A DNA stretch of 64,000 bases from contig NZ_CP041636.1 of the NCBI RefSeq assembly GCF_007197755.1, positions 1,958,001-2,022,000 of the forward strand. The letters run 5' to 3'. Within the stretch, counting starts at the first letter, position 1; every line of letters begins with the position of its first letter. A program made the translations under genes and the position numbers. The notes beneath the pieces are model-generated. The model had not been told where the DNA came from and made no database searches. It worked only from the letters and a program-made list of their open reading frames with translations. Of this stretch, positions 1 to 8,307 are shown one piece after another. This DNA is from Ferrovibrio terrae. GTDB taxonomy: Bacteria > Pseudomonadota > Alphaproteobacteria > Ferrovibrionales > Ferrovibrionaceae.

Positions 1-118
1 GCATCTCAAGCTACCGCATCACGTCGATTTCCAGGCCGAGCTGACACTGGTGCGCACCATGCGGGCCGAGATTGCTGCTGCCAATGAACAGGCCGAGATG
101 GCGGAGGCCGCACAATGA
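1..118 (+). CDS. phnI: Carbon-phosphorus lyase complex subunit PhnI, C-terminal end (partial)
   Basis: Only the last 38 codons are inside the window, read in the frame that starts at base 2 and ends with TGA at 116-118. The tail is rich in Ala, Glu and Gln. Its ATGA overlap with phnJ (start at 115) and the fixed phnI-phnJ order in C-P lyase operons give the identity, more than the short sequence itself. PhnI belongs to the PhnGHIJ core complex and, with PhnGHL, attaches the phosphonate to the ribose of ATP. phnG, phnH and probably a phnF regulator are expected to the left of the window. Confidence 0.75.
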   Translation, partial: HLKLPHHVDFQAELTLVRTMRAEIAAANEQAEMAEAAQ

Positions 119-1026
119 ACACGCAGGGCTATGAAGCCAGCGCCACGCTCGCGGGCTACAACTTCGCTTTCCTGGACGAACAGACCAAGCGCATGCTGCG
201 TCGCGCGATCCTGAAGGCGGTGGCGATCCCGGGCTACCAGGTGCCGTTCGGCAGCCGTGAAATGCCGCTGCCCTATGGCTGGGGTACTGGCGGCATGCAG
301 GTGACGGCGGCGGTGATCGGCGCGAAAGACGTGCTGAAGGTGATCGACCAGGGTGCCGATGACACGACCAATGCCGTGTCGATCCGGCGCTTCTTCGTGC
401 GCATGACCAATGTCGCCACCACCGAGAAGACGCGCGAGGCCACGCTGATCCAGACGCGCCACCGCGTGCCGGAGACGCCGCTGTCGGAAGGCCAGATCCT
501 GGTCTACCAGGTGCCGATCCCGGAGCCGCTACGCTGGCTCGAGCCGCGCGAGACCGAGACCCGCAAGATGCATGCGCTGTCGGAATATGGCGTGATGCAT
601 GTGAAGCTGTATGAGGATATCGCCCAGCACGGCCATATCTCCACGGCCTACGATTATCCGGTGCTGGTGAACGGCCGCTACCTGATGCGCTGCTCGCCGA
701 TCCCGAAATTCGATACGCCGAAGCTGCATATGAATGCAGCACTCCAGCTGTTCGGCGCCGGCCGCGAAAAGCGCATTTACGCGGTGCCACCCTACACCGA
801 GGTCAGGCCGCTGGATTTCGAGGATCATCCCTTCGAAATCGAGCGCTGGCCGGAAGACTGCGCGCTGTGCGGCGCACATGACAGCTTCCTCGATGAGGTG
901 ATCCTGGATGACAAGGGCAGCCGCATGTTCGTCTGCTCGGACACCGATTACTGCGGCGAGCGCCGCGAGGCCGGCCATACCGGCCGCATGAGTGCACCCT
1001 ACACGAAGGCGGAGGCCGCCGAATGA
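115..1026 (+). CDS. phnJ: Alpha-D-ribose 1-methylphosphonate 5-phosphate C-P lyase PhnJ
   Basis: This is the radical-SAM-type enzyme that breaks the carbon-phosphorus bond, giving methane (or another alkane) and ribose cyclic phosphate. The protein has 303 residues, slightly longer than the roughly 280 of E. coli PhnJ, and has the family opening around 'GYNFAFLDEQTKR' (residues 14-26). The four cysteines expected for the 4Fe-4S cluster and radical chemistry are present near the C-terminus: C249 and C252 (CALC), C274 and C280 (CSDTDYC). The start overlaps the phnI stop (ATGA), and its own stop overlaps the phnK start in the same way, so translation is coupled along the operon. Confidence 0.97.
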   Translation: MNTQGYEASATLAGYNFAFLDEQTKRMLRRAILKAVAIPGYQVPFGSREMPLPYGWGTGGMQVTAAVIGAKDVLKVIDQGADDTTNAVSIRRFFVRMTNVATTEKTREATLIQTRHRVPETPLSEGQILVYQVPIPEPLRWLEPRETETRKMHALSEYGVMHVKLYEDIAQHGHISTAYDYPVLVNGRYLMRCSPIPKFDTPKLHMNAALQLFGAGREKRIYAVPPYTEVRPLDFEDHPFEIERWPEDCALCGAHDSFLDEVILDDKGSRMFVCSDTDYCGERREAGHTGRMSAPYTKAEAAE

Positions 1027-1811
1027 CCCCCGATCTTGACCAGACCCCGCTGCTCAGCGTGGAAGCACTGAATAAGAGCTTCGGCCGCCATGCGGCCTGC
1101 TGCGATGTCTCCTTCGACCTGTGGCCGGGCGAAGTGCTCGGCATCGTCGGCGAATCCGGCTCGGGCAAATCGACCTTGCTGAATGCCATCGCCGGGCGGC
1201 TTGCCGTGGACAGCGGCCGGGTGCTGTATCGCACCGGCGCGAACAGCATTGTCGATCTGGCGTCCGCGTCGGATGCACAGCGCCGCCACCTGATGCGCAC
1301 CGAATGGGGCTTCGTGCAGCAGCATGCCCGCGACGGCCTGCGCATGGGTTTTTCCGCCGGCGCCAATATCGGCGAGCGGCTGATGGCGCTGGGCGACAAG
1401 CATTACGGCAAGCTGCGCGACACCGCGCTGGACTGGCTGCAGGCGGTGGAGATCGCGCCGGAACGCATCGACGACCTGCCGCGGACTTTCTCCGGCGGCA
1501 TGCAGCAGCGCCTGCAGATCGCCCGCAACCTGGTGACGCGACCGCGCATCGTGCTGATGGACGAGCCGACCGGCGGCCTGGATGTTTCGGTGCAGGCGCG
1601 CCTGCTCGACCTGATCCGCCGGCTGGTGCAGGAGCACAACGTCGCCTGCATCGTGGTGACGCATGATCTGGGTGTCGCCCGCCTGCTGGCGCATCGCCTG
1701 ATGGTGATGCGGCGCGGCCAGGTGGTGGAAGCCGGTCTGACCGACCAGTTGCTCGACGATCCGCAGCATGCCTATACGCAGCTGCTGGTCTCCTCCGTGC
1801 TGAGCGTGTGA
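1023..1811 (+). CDS. phnK: C-P lyase ATP-binding subunit PhnK
   Basis: An ABC-type ATPase of 262 residues with Walker A GESGSGKST at 43-51, signature SGGMQQR at 157-163 and Walker B LMDEP ending at 182. In established C-P lyase systems PhnK is not a transporter ATPase; it docks on the PhnGHIJ core next to PhnJ and works with PhnL. The position directly after phnJ (4-bp ATGA overlap) and before phnL separates it from oligopeptide transporter ATPases, which it resembles. No membrane segments are visible, consistent with a cytosolic role. Confidence 0.95.
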   Translation: MTPDLDQTPLLSVEALNKSFGRHAACCDVSFDLWPGEVLGIVGESGSGKSTLLNAIAGRLAVDSGRVLYRTGANSIVDLASASDAQRRHLMRTEWGFVQQHARDGLRMGFSAGANIGERLMALGDKHYGKLRDTALDWLQAVEIAPERIDDLPRTFSGGMQQRLQIARNLVTRPRIVLMDEPTGGLDVSVQARLLDLIRRLVQEHNVACIVVTHDLGVARLLAHRLMVMRRGQVVEAGLTDQLLDDPQHAYTQLLVSSVLSV

Positions 1812-1818
1812 GCCAATC

Positions 1819-2517
1819 ATGACCGAGATGATCAAGGTCGAGAGCCTCGACAAGACCTTCACCCTGCACTTACGCGGCGGCATCGCCCTGCCGGTGCTGC
1901 GCAACACCGGCTTCAGCGTCAATGCCGGCGAATGCGTCACCCTGCATGGGCCATCAGGTGCCGGCAAATCCACCTTGCTGCGCTCGATCTACGGCAACTA
2001 CCGGCCGCAGGCGGGCCGCATCCTGATCCGCCATGACGGCGCACCCGTCGATATCGTGCCGGCCGAACCGCGCGTGGTGCTGGAAATCCGCCGCCGCACG
2101 CTGGGCTATGTCACCCAGTTCCTCCGCGTGATCCCGCGCGTCGCGACCCTGGATATCGTGGCGGAGCCGATGCTGGCGCGCGGCGCCGGCGAACAGGCGG
2201 CAAGGGCACGCGCCGCTGAACTGCTGGCCCGGCTGCAGATCGCGGAAAAGATGTGGAGCCTGCCGCCGGCGACCTTCTCGGGCGGCGAGCAGCAGCGCAT
2301 CAATATCGCGCGCGGCTTCTGTGCCGATTACCCGATCCTGCTGCTGGATGAACCGACCGCCTCGCTGGACGAAACGAACCGCAAAATTGTCATAAATCTC
2401 ATCGATGATGCGCGGCAGCGTGGGACAGCCATTGTCGCCATCGTGCATGATGCCGACACCCGCGCGGCGATCACCACGCGTCTGTTGCCGTTGGAAAGTC
2501 AGGGAGTTGCGGCATGA
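1819..2517 (+). CDS. phnL: C-P lyase ATP-binding subunit PhnL
   Basis: A 232-residue ABC-type ATPase with Walker A GPSGAGKST at 44-52, signature SGGEQQR and Walker B LLLDEP. PhnL is required with PhnG, PhnH and PhnI for forming alpha-D-ribose 1-methylphosphonate 5-triphosphate from ATP and the phosphonate. Its stop codon overlaps the phnM start (ATGA at 2514). Gene order and length match the family. It sits 7 bp after phnK and is clearly part of the same message. Confidence 0.95.
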   Translation: MTEMIKVESLDKTFTLHLRGGIALPVLRNTGFSVNAGECVTLHGPSGAGKSTLLRSIYGNYRPQAGRILIRHDGAPVDIVPAEPRVVLEIRRRTLGYVTQFLRVIPRVATLDIVAEPMLARGAGEQAARARAAELLARLQIAEKMWSLPPATFSGGEQQRINIARGFCADYPILLLDEPTASLDETNRKIVINLIDDARQRGTAIVAIVHDADTRAAITTRLLPLESQGVAA

Positions 2518-3662
2518 GTGCCGATCTGGTCATTACCAATGCCCGCATCATCGGGCGCAAGGATGAAATCGCCGGCGGCAGCCTGGCGGTGCGCGACGGC
2601 GTGATCGCCGATATCGGCGCCGGGCCGTCCGCCGTCGGCTCGGCCGAGGATTTCGGCGGCGACTATCTGCTGCCCGGCCTGGTCGAGCTGCACACCGACA
2701 ATCTGGAAAAGCATTTCGCGCCGCGTCCCGGCGTGCGCTGGCCGGCGAAACTGGCCGTGATCAACCACGACGCCCAGGTGGCGGCGGCCGGCATCACCAC
2801 GGTGATGGATGCCGTGGCGGTGGGCGATGTGCGCGAAGGTTCGGTGCGGCTGGCGATCCTGCGCGACATGATCGCGGCCATCGAGGAGGCCCAGAAGGGC
2901 GGCATGCTGCGCGCCGAACATCTGCTGCATCTGCGCTGCGAAATCTCGTTCAGGGATTTGATGCAGCTGATCGAGCCGATGTCGGATCTGAGCTGGCTCA
3001 AGCTGGTCTCGATCATGGATCACACGCCGGGCCAGCGGCAGTTCGTCAATCCGGAGAAGTATCGCCAGTATTACCAGGGCAAGTTCGGCCTCACCGACGA
3101 GGAAATGGACAGGTTCATGGCCGAGCAGATCGCCAATGCGCAGGCCTGGGGCGCCGAGAACCGCCGCAAGGTGGTGGCACTGTGCCATGCCAAGGGACTG
3201 CCGCTGGCCAGCCATGACGATGCGACTGCCGAGCATGTGGCTGAGGCCGCCGCCGACCGCATGGTGGTGGCGGAATTCCCCACCACGCACGAAGCGGCCA
3301 AACTGTCGCGCCAGCATGGCATGAAGGTGATGATGGGCGGGCCCAACGTGGTGCGCGGCGGGTCGCATTCCGGCAACATTTCCGCCAAATCGCTCGCGGA
3401 AAAGGGCGAGCTCGACATCATCTCGTCGGATTATGTGCCCAGCAGCATGCTGCAGTCGGTGTTCCTGCTGCCCGAACAGCTGCCCGGGATCAGCCTGCCG
3501 CAGGCCGTGGCGATGGCCTCCAGCAATCCGGCCGATGCCGTGGGTCTGACCGATCGCGGCGCCATCGAAACCGGCAAGCGCGCCGACCTGCTGCGCATCA
3601 GCCTGATCGACGATACGCCGGTGGTGCGCGCCGTGTGGCGCAGCGGCAAGCGTGTGATGTAG
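2514..3662 (+). CDS. phnM: Alpha-D-ribose 1-methylphosphonate 5-triphosphate diphosphatase PhnM
   Basis: A metal-dependent amidohydrolase-fold enzyme of 382 residues that removes pyrophosphate from the ribosyl-phosphonate triphosphate, giving the PhnJ substrate. Visible family features are the N-terminal 'VITNARIIGRKDE' strand, the metal motif HTDN after 'LLPGLVEL', 'SHDDAT', 'GGSHSGN' and 'SSDYVPSSML', and a C-terminal 'GKRADLLRI' sandwich strand. It follows phnL with a 4-bp overlap and is 11 bp from the HD-domain gene. Cytosolic; no signal peptide. Confidence 0.96.
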   Translation: MSADLVITNARIIGRKDEIAGGSLAVRDGVIADIGAGPSAVGSAEDFGGDYLLPGLVELHTDNLEKHFAPRPGVRWPAKLAVINHDAQVAAAGITTVMDAVAVGDVREGSVRLAILRDMIAAIEEAQKGGMLRAEHLLHLRCEISFRDLMQLIEPMSDLSWLKLVSIMDHTPGQRQFVNPEKYRQYYQGKFGLTDEEMDRFMAEQIANAQAWGAENRRKVVALCHAKGLPLASHDDATAEHVAEAAADRMVVAEFPTTHEAAKLSRQHGMKVMMGGPNVVRGGSHSGNISAKSLAEKGELDIISSDYVPSSMLQSVFLLPEQLPGISLPQAVAMASSNPADAVGLTDRGAIETGKRADLLRISLIDDTPVVRAVWRSGKRVM

Positions 3663-3673
3663 GGAGAGACATC

Positions 3674-4225
3674 ATGACTGTTCTCGACCAGATCATCACC
3701 GTGCTGGAAAAAGCCGGCGCCGAGCGCTACGGCATGGAAGCGGTCAGCCAGCTGGAGCATGCGCTGCAATGCGCCATGCATGCCGAGCGCACCGGCTCCT
3801 CGCCCGAACTGATCACCGCCTGCCTGCTGCATGACATCGGCCATCTGGTCGGCGAGGGCGACGAAGGCCAGGCCGAGCAGGGCGTCGATGCCGGGCATGA
3901 ACATCTCGCCGCCGACTGGCTGGAGCACTATTTCCCGCAGGCCGTCACCGAGCCGGTACGCTTGCATGTCGAGGCCAAACGCTATCTCTGCCAGGCCGAG
4001 CCGCATTACTGGGCCGGGTTGTCGCAGGCGTCGAAAACCAGCCTGGAAGTCCAGGGCGGCATCTACACTGCGGACGAGGCCGCGGGCTTCATCGCGCAGC
4101 CCTATGCGCGCGATGCCGTGCTGCTGCGCCGCTGGGACGACGCGGCCAAGACGCCGGAGCTGAAGACACCTGATCTGGCGCATTATCGCCCGATCATCGC
4201 GACGGCAATGAAGGCTGCCAGCTGA
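3674..4225 (+). CDS. Phosphonate-operon HD-domain protein, PhnZ-like mixed-valent diiron oxygenase
   Basis: This HD-fold protein of 183 residues resembles the 'phosphonate degradation associated HDIG' family, whose characterised member PhnZ oxidatively cleaves 2-amino-1-hydroxyethylphosphonate. Residues are spaced as I recall them for PhnZ: Tyr19 and Glu22 (PhnZ Y24, E27), His29, the pair His53-Asp54 in LLHDIGH, His75, His98 and Asp155 or Asp156. That would supply all six iron ligands. I chose the ATG at 3674 because an AGGGAGAG ribosome site precedes it at good distance; a longer frame exists upstream inside phnM. No phnY-type hydroxylase is visible in the window, so the actual substrate is open. 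Confidence 0.85.
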   Translation: MTVLDQIITVLEKAGAERYGMEAVSQLEHALQCAMHAERTGSSPELITACLLHDIGHLVGEGDEGQAEQGVDAGHEHLAADWLEHYFPQAVTEPVRLHVEAKRYLCQAEPHYWAGLSQASKTSLEVQGGIYTADEAAGFIAQPYARDAVLLRRWDDAAKTPELKTPDLAHYRPIIATAMKAAS

Positions 4226-4226
4226 G

Positions 4227-4784
4227 ATGACCATGCCAAAAGGCCGCCTCGTCCTGGTGACGGGGCCGAGCGGGGTGGGCAAGGACAGCCTGCTGGATGG
4301 CGCGCGCGTGGCGCTGGCCGGCCGCAGCGATATCGTCTTCCCGCGCCGTGTGATCACCCGCGCGGCCGGGCTGGGCGGCGAGGAGTATCAGGCCGTCAGC
4401 GAGGCGGAGTTCGCCGCTATGGTGGCGCGCGGTGCCTTCGCACTGTTCTGGACGGCGCATGGCCTGCACTACGGTATTCCGGCAAGTATAGAGTCCGATC
4501 TCGCTGCCGGCCGGCAGGTGGTGGTGAATGTCTCGCGCGGCGTGATCGAGGAAGCGCGGGCGAAGTATCCCGGCCTTCTGGTGCTCGCGATCAATGCTTC
4601 GCCGGATATGCTGCGCCGCCGGCTGCAGGCGCGCGGGCGTGAATCGGCCGTCGAGATCGAAGAACGGTTACAGCGCGCCGCGGCTTTCCGGCTGGACGGC
4701 GACGATGTCGCGGCGCTGAACAATGACGGCCCGCTGGCCGAGGGTGTGGCGGCACTCTCGCTGCTGCTGCAAAAACGCGGCTGA
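4227..4784 (+). CDS. phnN: Ribose 1,5-bisphosphate phosphokinase PhnN
   Basis: A guanylate-kinase-like P-loop enzyme of 185 residues that phosphorylates ribose 1,5-bisphosphate to PRPP, linking C-P lyase products to nucleotide metabolism. The P-loop GPSGVGKDS lies at about residues 14-22, with 'RRVITRA' and a 'HGLHYGIP' segment typical of PhnN rather than guanylate kinase. Start at 4227, one base after the stop of the HD gene; an internal ATG at 4233 is also possible. Last dedicated phn gene of this transcript before the LysE-type exporter. Confidence 0.93.
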   Translation: MTMPKGRLVLVTGPSGVGKDSLLDGARVALAGRSDIVFPRRVITRAAGLGGEEYQAVSEAEFAAMVARGAFALFWTAHGLHYGIPASIESDLAAGRQVVVNVSRGVIEEARAKYPGLLVLAINASPDMLRRRLQARGRESAVEIEERLQRAAAFRLDGDDVAALNNDGPLAEGVAALSLLLQKRG

Positions 4785-4823
4785 TCGGCCATACTGCGCT
4801 CCTGGCTTAAGGGAGTCGTCGCC

Positions 4824-5468
4824 ATGGAACATCTGCTTCCGCTCTTCAGCATCGTCGTCGCCATCGCGCTGGGCGCGATCAGCCCCGGCCCGAGTTTCGT
4901 GCTGGTGGCGCGCACCGCCATTGCCGGGTCGCGCGGCGCAGGGCTTGGCACTGCGCTTGGCATGGGGCTGGGCGGACTCACCTTCGCGACGCTGGCCCTG
5001 CTCGGGCTGATTGCCTTGCTGGCGCAGGTGGCCTGGCTTTATCTCGGGCTCAAGATTCTGGGTGGGCTGTATCTGCTGTATCTTGGCTGGCGGCTGTGGC
5101 GCGGCGCGCGCGAACCGTTGGCGGTGGATACCTCCGGCCAGGCTGGCCAAGGGGCGGGGCAGGGTTTCTGGCGTGCGGCGCTGCTCGGGCTGGTCACGCA
5201 GCTCAGCAATCCGAAAACCGCCGTGGTCTATGCCGGCATCTTCGCGGCCCTGCTGCCGGCGCAGCCGCTGCCGCTCTGGCTGGCGGTCACGCTGCCGGCG
5301 GCGATCTTCACGGTCGAATTCGTCTGGTATGCGCTGGTCGCCACGGCCTTCTCGGCCGGCGGTCCGCGTCGCCTGTATCTCGGTGGCAAGACCTGGATCG
5401 ACCGGCTGGCTGGCGGCGTGATGGCGGCGCTCGGCCTGCGTCTGGTTTTCGAGGGCGCGCGGGGCTAG
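4824..5468 (+). CDS. LysE/RhtB-family amino acid or metabolite exporter
   Basis: A 214-residue inner-membrane protein with about six hydrophobic segments and the family's N-terminal 'GAISPGPSFVLVARTA' motif. A second conserved patch, 'QLSNPKTAVVYAGIFAALLP', follows near residue 125. LysE/RhtB proteins export amino acids and related small molecules. It is 39 bp after phnN with its own GGGAG ribosome site, so it may be cotranscribed and could export an aminophosphonate by-product; that is inference. Its stop shares the CTAG with the convergent DUF1045 gene. Confidence 0.88.
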   Translation: MEHLLPLFSIVVAIALGAISPGPSFVLVARTAIAGSRGAGLGTALGMGLGGLTFATLALLGLIALLAQVAWLYLGLKILGGLYLLYLGWRLWRGAREPLAVDTSGQAGQGAGQGFWRAALLGLVTQLSNPKTAVVYAGIFAALLPAQPLPLWLAVTLPAAIFTVEFVWYALVATAFSAGGPRRLYLGGKTWIDRLAGGVMAALGLRLVFEGARG

Positions 5469-6157
5469 CCGCCCAGCCTGTAGCGCCCGGCGATGCGGAA
5501 ATTCGCCGACGGTTCCCCCTGCACGAACAGGCAGACCTCATCCAGCATGAAATCCTTGCGCAGGGCTGGCGCGGTCAGTTCGGTCAGGTGATCCAGCAGC
5601 AGGCCGCGCTCGGTCGCATCCTTGATTCTGCCGGTCAGGGTGAAATGCATGCGGAATTCTTCGAAGATGTAAGGATAGCCCCAGTCGCGCAGGTACTGCT
5701 CCTGCCGCGCGCTTAAACCGGCGGCGCGGCGGCGCGCCAGTTCCTGCTCCGATGGCGGCGCGCGGAACCGGTCGAAGGTGCGGATGCAATCGGCGGCCAG
5801 CGCATCCAGTTCTGCCGAAGGCACGGCCGGCCGCAGGGCGAGGAAGCTGCCCAGTGCGGCGGGCGTCAGCGTCAGGCGCAGGGGCCGGCGCGTGGCGGCG
5901 AATGTCTCCAGCGCCATGATCAGCTGGCCCTCGTCGCAGCCTTCGGCCAGATGGAACGGCGGCTTCAGCGTGCCGTGGAAACCGTATCTGCGTGGATCGG
6001 CGGTCAGGCTGGCGATCCGGCCAGCGTCAAGGCCTGCTGCCGGCACGGCCAGATACTGCGCGCCGGTCTCGGGATCCCAGCCGAGCCAGCGGGCTGCAAT
6101 ATCATGCAGCGGGTGGTCGGTGGCCGGAGCGACATAAAGGGCAAAACGCGGCGCCAT
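5465..6157 (-). CDS. DUF1045 phosphonate-metabolism protein (2H phosphoesterase-like)
   Basis: A 230-residue protein starting 'APRFALYVAP', matching the DUF1045 / putative phosphonate metabolism family found with phn genes. Two H-x-T motifs are visible, HGT in 'FHGTLKPPFHL' and HFT in 'MHFTLTGRIKD'. These are the hallmark of 2H phosphoesterases, which often act on cyclic phosphates. C-P lyase yields a ribose 1,2-cyclic phosphate, so a role in opening it is plausible but unproven. It is divergent from phnC, shares that intergenic region, and converges on the lysE-like gene with a 4-bp overlap (CTAG). Confidence 0.88.
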   Translation of the reverse strand: MAPRFALYVAPATDHPLHDIAARWLGWDPETGAQYLAVPAAGLDAGRIASLTADPRRYGFHGTLKPPFHLAEGCDEGQLIMALETFAATRRPLRLTLTPAALGSFLALRPAVPSAELDALAADCIRTFDRFRAPPSEQELARRRAAGLSARQEQYLRDWGYPYIFEEFRMHFTLTGRIKDATERGLLLDHLTELTAPALRKDFMLDEVCLFVQGEPSANFRIAGRYRLGG

Positions 6158-6240
6158 GGTCTAGACCTGTGTGCAGATGGTCTTGTGGGTAACCCTGACG
6201 GCCCGGAGTCGGTCGGGGATTTCACCCTGCCGTCGCCGAA

Positions 6241-6258
6241 CCGCAATCGAACTGTCAC
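6241..6258 (+). promoter_or_regulatory. Possible degenerate Pho box upstream of phnC
   Basis: CTGTCAC at 6252-6258 matches a PhoB half-site well. The position 11 bp upstream (CCGCAAT) matches only 4 of 7 bases. It lies 47 bp before phnC, between the divergent DUF1045 and phnCDE genes, where phosphate-starvation control is expected. Weak evidence by sequence alone. Confidence 0.3.
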
Positions 6259-6305
6259 ACCGCATTGCTATCAGCGTCCCCTACACGGAAACAGCGGGGA
6301 ATCGC

Positions 6306-7175
6306 ATGCGCGCGGCCATCGAGATCGCCCATCTATCGAAAACTTTCAAGACGGGCAAGCGCGCGCTCGACAATGTCAGCCTTGCGATCCAGCCCGGCGA
6401 GATGGTCGCGCTGATCGGGGCCTCGGGGTCGGGCAAATCCACCCTGCTGCGCCATGTCGCCGGCCTGATGCCGGGCGATCGCGACGCCGCGTCGCAGATT
6501 TCGGTCGATGGCCGCATGGTGCAGGCGGGTGGCCGCATCGGCAAGGGCATCCGTGAAACCCGCGCCGGCATCGGCTTCATCTTCCAGCAGTTCAACCTGG
6601 TCGGCCGCATGCAGGTGCTGACCAACGTGCTCGCCGGCAATCTCGGCCGCATGCCGCTGTGGCGCACGATGTTCAAGCTGTTCACCGACGACCAGCGGCG
6701 CATCGCCGTGGCAGCCCTCGACCGCGTCGGTATCGCGTCCTGCGCCTTCCAGCGCGCCTCGACTCTCTCGGGTGGCCAGCAGCAGCGCGCCGCCATTGCC
6801 CGCGCCTTGGTGCAGCAGGCCCGCGTCATTCTCGCCGACGAGCCGATTGCCTCGCTCGATCCGGAATCCTCGCGCCGCGTGATGGCGGCGCTGGCCGATA
6901 TCAACCGCTCGGATCGCGTCACCGTCGTGGTGTCGCTGCATCAGGTGGATTTCGCGCTGAAATACTGCCGCCGCGTCGTGGCATTGCGCGACGGCCGCGT
7001 GATGTATGACGGGCCGTCGGCGGCCGTCACCGCTGCCTTGCTGCGCGGCATCTACGGCGAGCAGACCGATCTCGATTTCGGATCTCTGGGCGAACCGGCC
7101 GATGTCGATCACGAGGTCGACCAGCCGGTCGACAGCGCGCGCCTCGTGCCGCGCATGCAGGCGCTGCCGGCCTGA
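6306..7175 (+). CDS. phnC: Phosphonate ABC transporter ATP-binding protein PhnC
   Basis: The ATPase of the PhnCDE importer: Walker [10 protein letters not shown] near residue 38, a signature LSGGQQQR and Walker B VILADEP, with the 'EQTDLDF' type C-terminus. From the ATG at 6306 the protein has 289 residues. The open frame runs upstream to 6171, but that part has no family similarity and spans the regulatory gap. First gene of phnC-phnD-phnE, divergent from the DUF1045 gene. Confidence 0.95.
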   Translation: MRAAIEIAHLSKTFKTGKRALDNVSLAIQPGEMVALIGASGSGKSTLLRHVAGLMPGDRDAASQISVDGRMVQAGGRIGKGIRETRAGIGFIFQQFNLVGRMQVLTNVLAGNLGRMPLWRTMFKLFTDDQRRIAVAALDRVGIASCAFQRASTLSGGQQQRAAIARALVQQARVILADEPIASLDPESSRRVMAALADINRSDRVTVVVSLHQVDFALKYCRRVVALRDGRVMYDGPSAAVTAALLRGIYGEQTDLDFGSLGEPADVDHEVDQPVDSARLVPRMQALPA

Positions 7176-7229
7176 ATTTCACGCTTACCTCAAGACCACG
7201 TCCTTCAGTCAAACCACCGGGAGAAAACC

Positions 7230-8231
7230 ATGCTTCGTCGCACATTCCTCACCACCGCTGCCGTGCTGCTCGCCGGCACTGTCCTGTCGGGCACTGCCCA
7301 TGCGCAGCTGAAGGAAATCAACTTCGGCATCATCTCGACCGAGTCGAGCTCCAACCTGAAGACCATCTGGGAGCCATTCCTGGCCGATATGGAGAAGCAG
7401 ACCGGCAAGAAGATCAACGCCTTCTTCGCCCCTGATTATGCCGGCGTGATCGAAGGCATGCGCTTCAACAAGGTGCAGATCGCCTGGTACGGCAACGCTT
7501 CGGCCATCCAGGCCGTCGACCGTGCCGAGGGCGAGGTCTTCGTGCAGACCACCGCCAAGGACGGTTCGCCGGGCTACTGGTCGCTGCTGCTGGTCCATAA
7601 GGACAGCCCGATCAATTCACTGCAGGACGTGCTGGCCGCTCCGGGCAAGTACACCTTCGGCAATGGCGATCCGAATTCCACTTCGGGCTTCCTGGTGCCG
7701 AGCTTCTACGTCTTCGGCCAGAACAATATCGACCCGCGCAAGCATTTCAGCCGCATGGTGACGGGCAGCCATGAAGTGAATGCGCTGGCCGTCGCCAACA
7801 AGCAGGTTGATGTCGCCACCAACAATACCGAGAACCTGGAGCGCTTGCAGAAGACCCAGCCGGCCAAGGCCGCCGAGCTCAAGTCGATCTGGAAGTCACC
7901 GCTGATCCCGTCGGACCCGATTGTCTGGCGCAAGGACCTGTCGGATGCCGACAAGAAGACGCTCAAGACCTTCTTCATGACCTACGGCACCCAGACGTCG
8001 GGCAAGAGCGCCGACCAGCTGGGCAAGGAAACCAAGGTGCTGACCGACCTGCAGTGGGGCGCTTTCAAGGAGTCGAGCAACAGGCAGCTGATCCCGATCC
8101 GCCAGCTCGCGCTGTTCCGCGACAAGATCAAGCTGGAAGGCGACGCCAACATGGCCGCCGACGAGAAGGCGAAGAAGATCGCCGAGATCGACGCCAAGCT
8201 GGCCGATCTCAACAAGCAGATGGGGTCGTAA
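7230..8231 (+). CDS. phnD: Phosphonate ABC transporter substrate-binding protein PhnD
   Basis: Periplasmic binding protein of 333 residues with a clear Sec signal peptide ('[19 protein letters not shown]', cleavage likely after AHA at about residue 25). The mature part has typical PhnD patches: '[13 protein letters not shown]', 'AWYGNASAI', '[16 protein letters not shown]'. It delivers phosphonates to PhnE/PhnC. A GGGAGA ribosome site precedes the ATG at 7230. A strong hairpin follows the gene, which would favour higher PhnD than PhnE levels. Confidence 0.95.
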   Translation: MLRRTFLTTAAVLLAGTVLSGTAHAQLKEINFGIISTESSSNLKTIWEPFLADMEKQTGKKINAFFAPDYAGVIEGMRFNKVQIAWYGNASAIQAVDRAEGEVFVQTTAKDGSPGYWSLLLVHKDSPINSLQDVLAAPGKYTFGNGDPNSTSGFLVPSFYVFGQNNIDPRKHFSRMVTGSHEVNALAVANKQVDVATNNTENLERLQKTQPAKAAELKSIWKSPLIPSDPIVWRKDLSDADKKTLKTFFMTYGTQTSGKSADQLGKETKVLTDLQWGAFKESSNRQLIPIRQLALFRDKIKLEGDANMAADEKAKKIAEIDAKLADLNKQMGS

Positions 8232-8241
8232 TCAACCACGC

Positions 8242-8279
8242 ACGGGGCGGCTCCGGCAGAGAAAGCTGGGCCGTCCCGT
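8242..8279 (+). terminator. Intercistronic stem-loop between phnD and phnE
   Basis: Arms ACGGGGCGGC (8242-8251) and GCCGTCCCGT (8270-8279) pair over 10 positions with one G-U. An inner CCGGC/GCTGG helix extends the stem. A T-rich stretch (CTCTGTTTCTT) follows. It may be a leaky terminator or an mRNA-stabilising hairpin 3' of the binding-protein gene. Confidence 0.6.
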
Positions 8280-8307
8280 CTCTGTTTCTTCTGCCTTGAG
8301 GTCTGTC

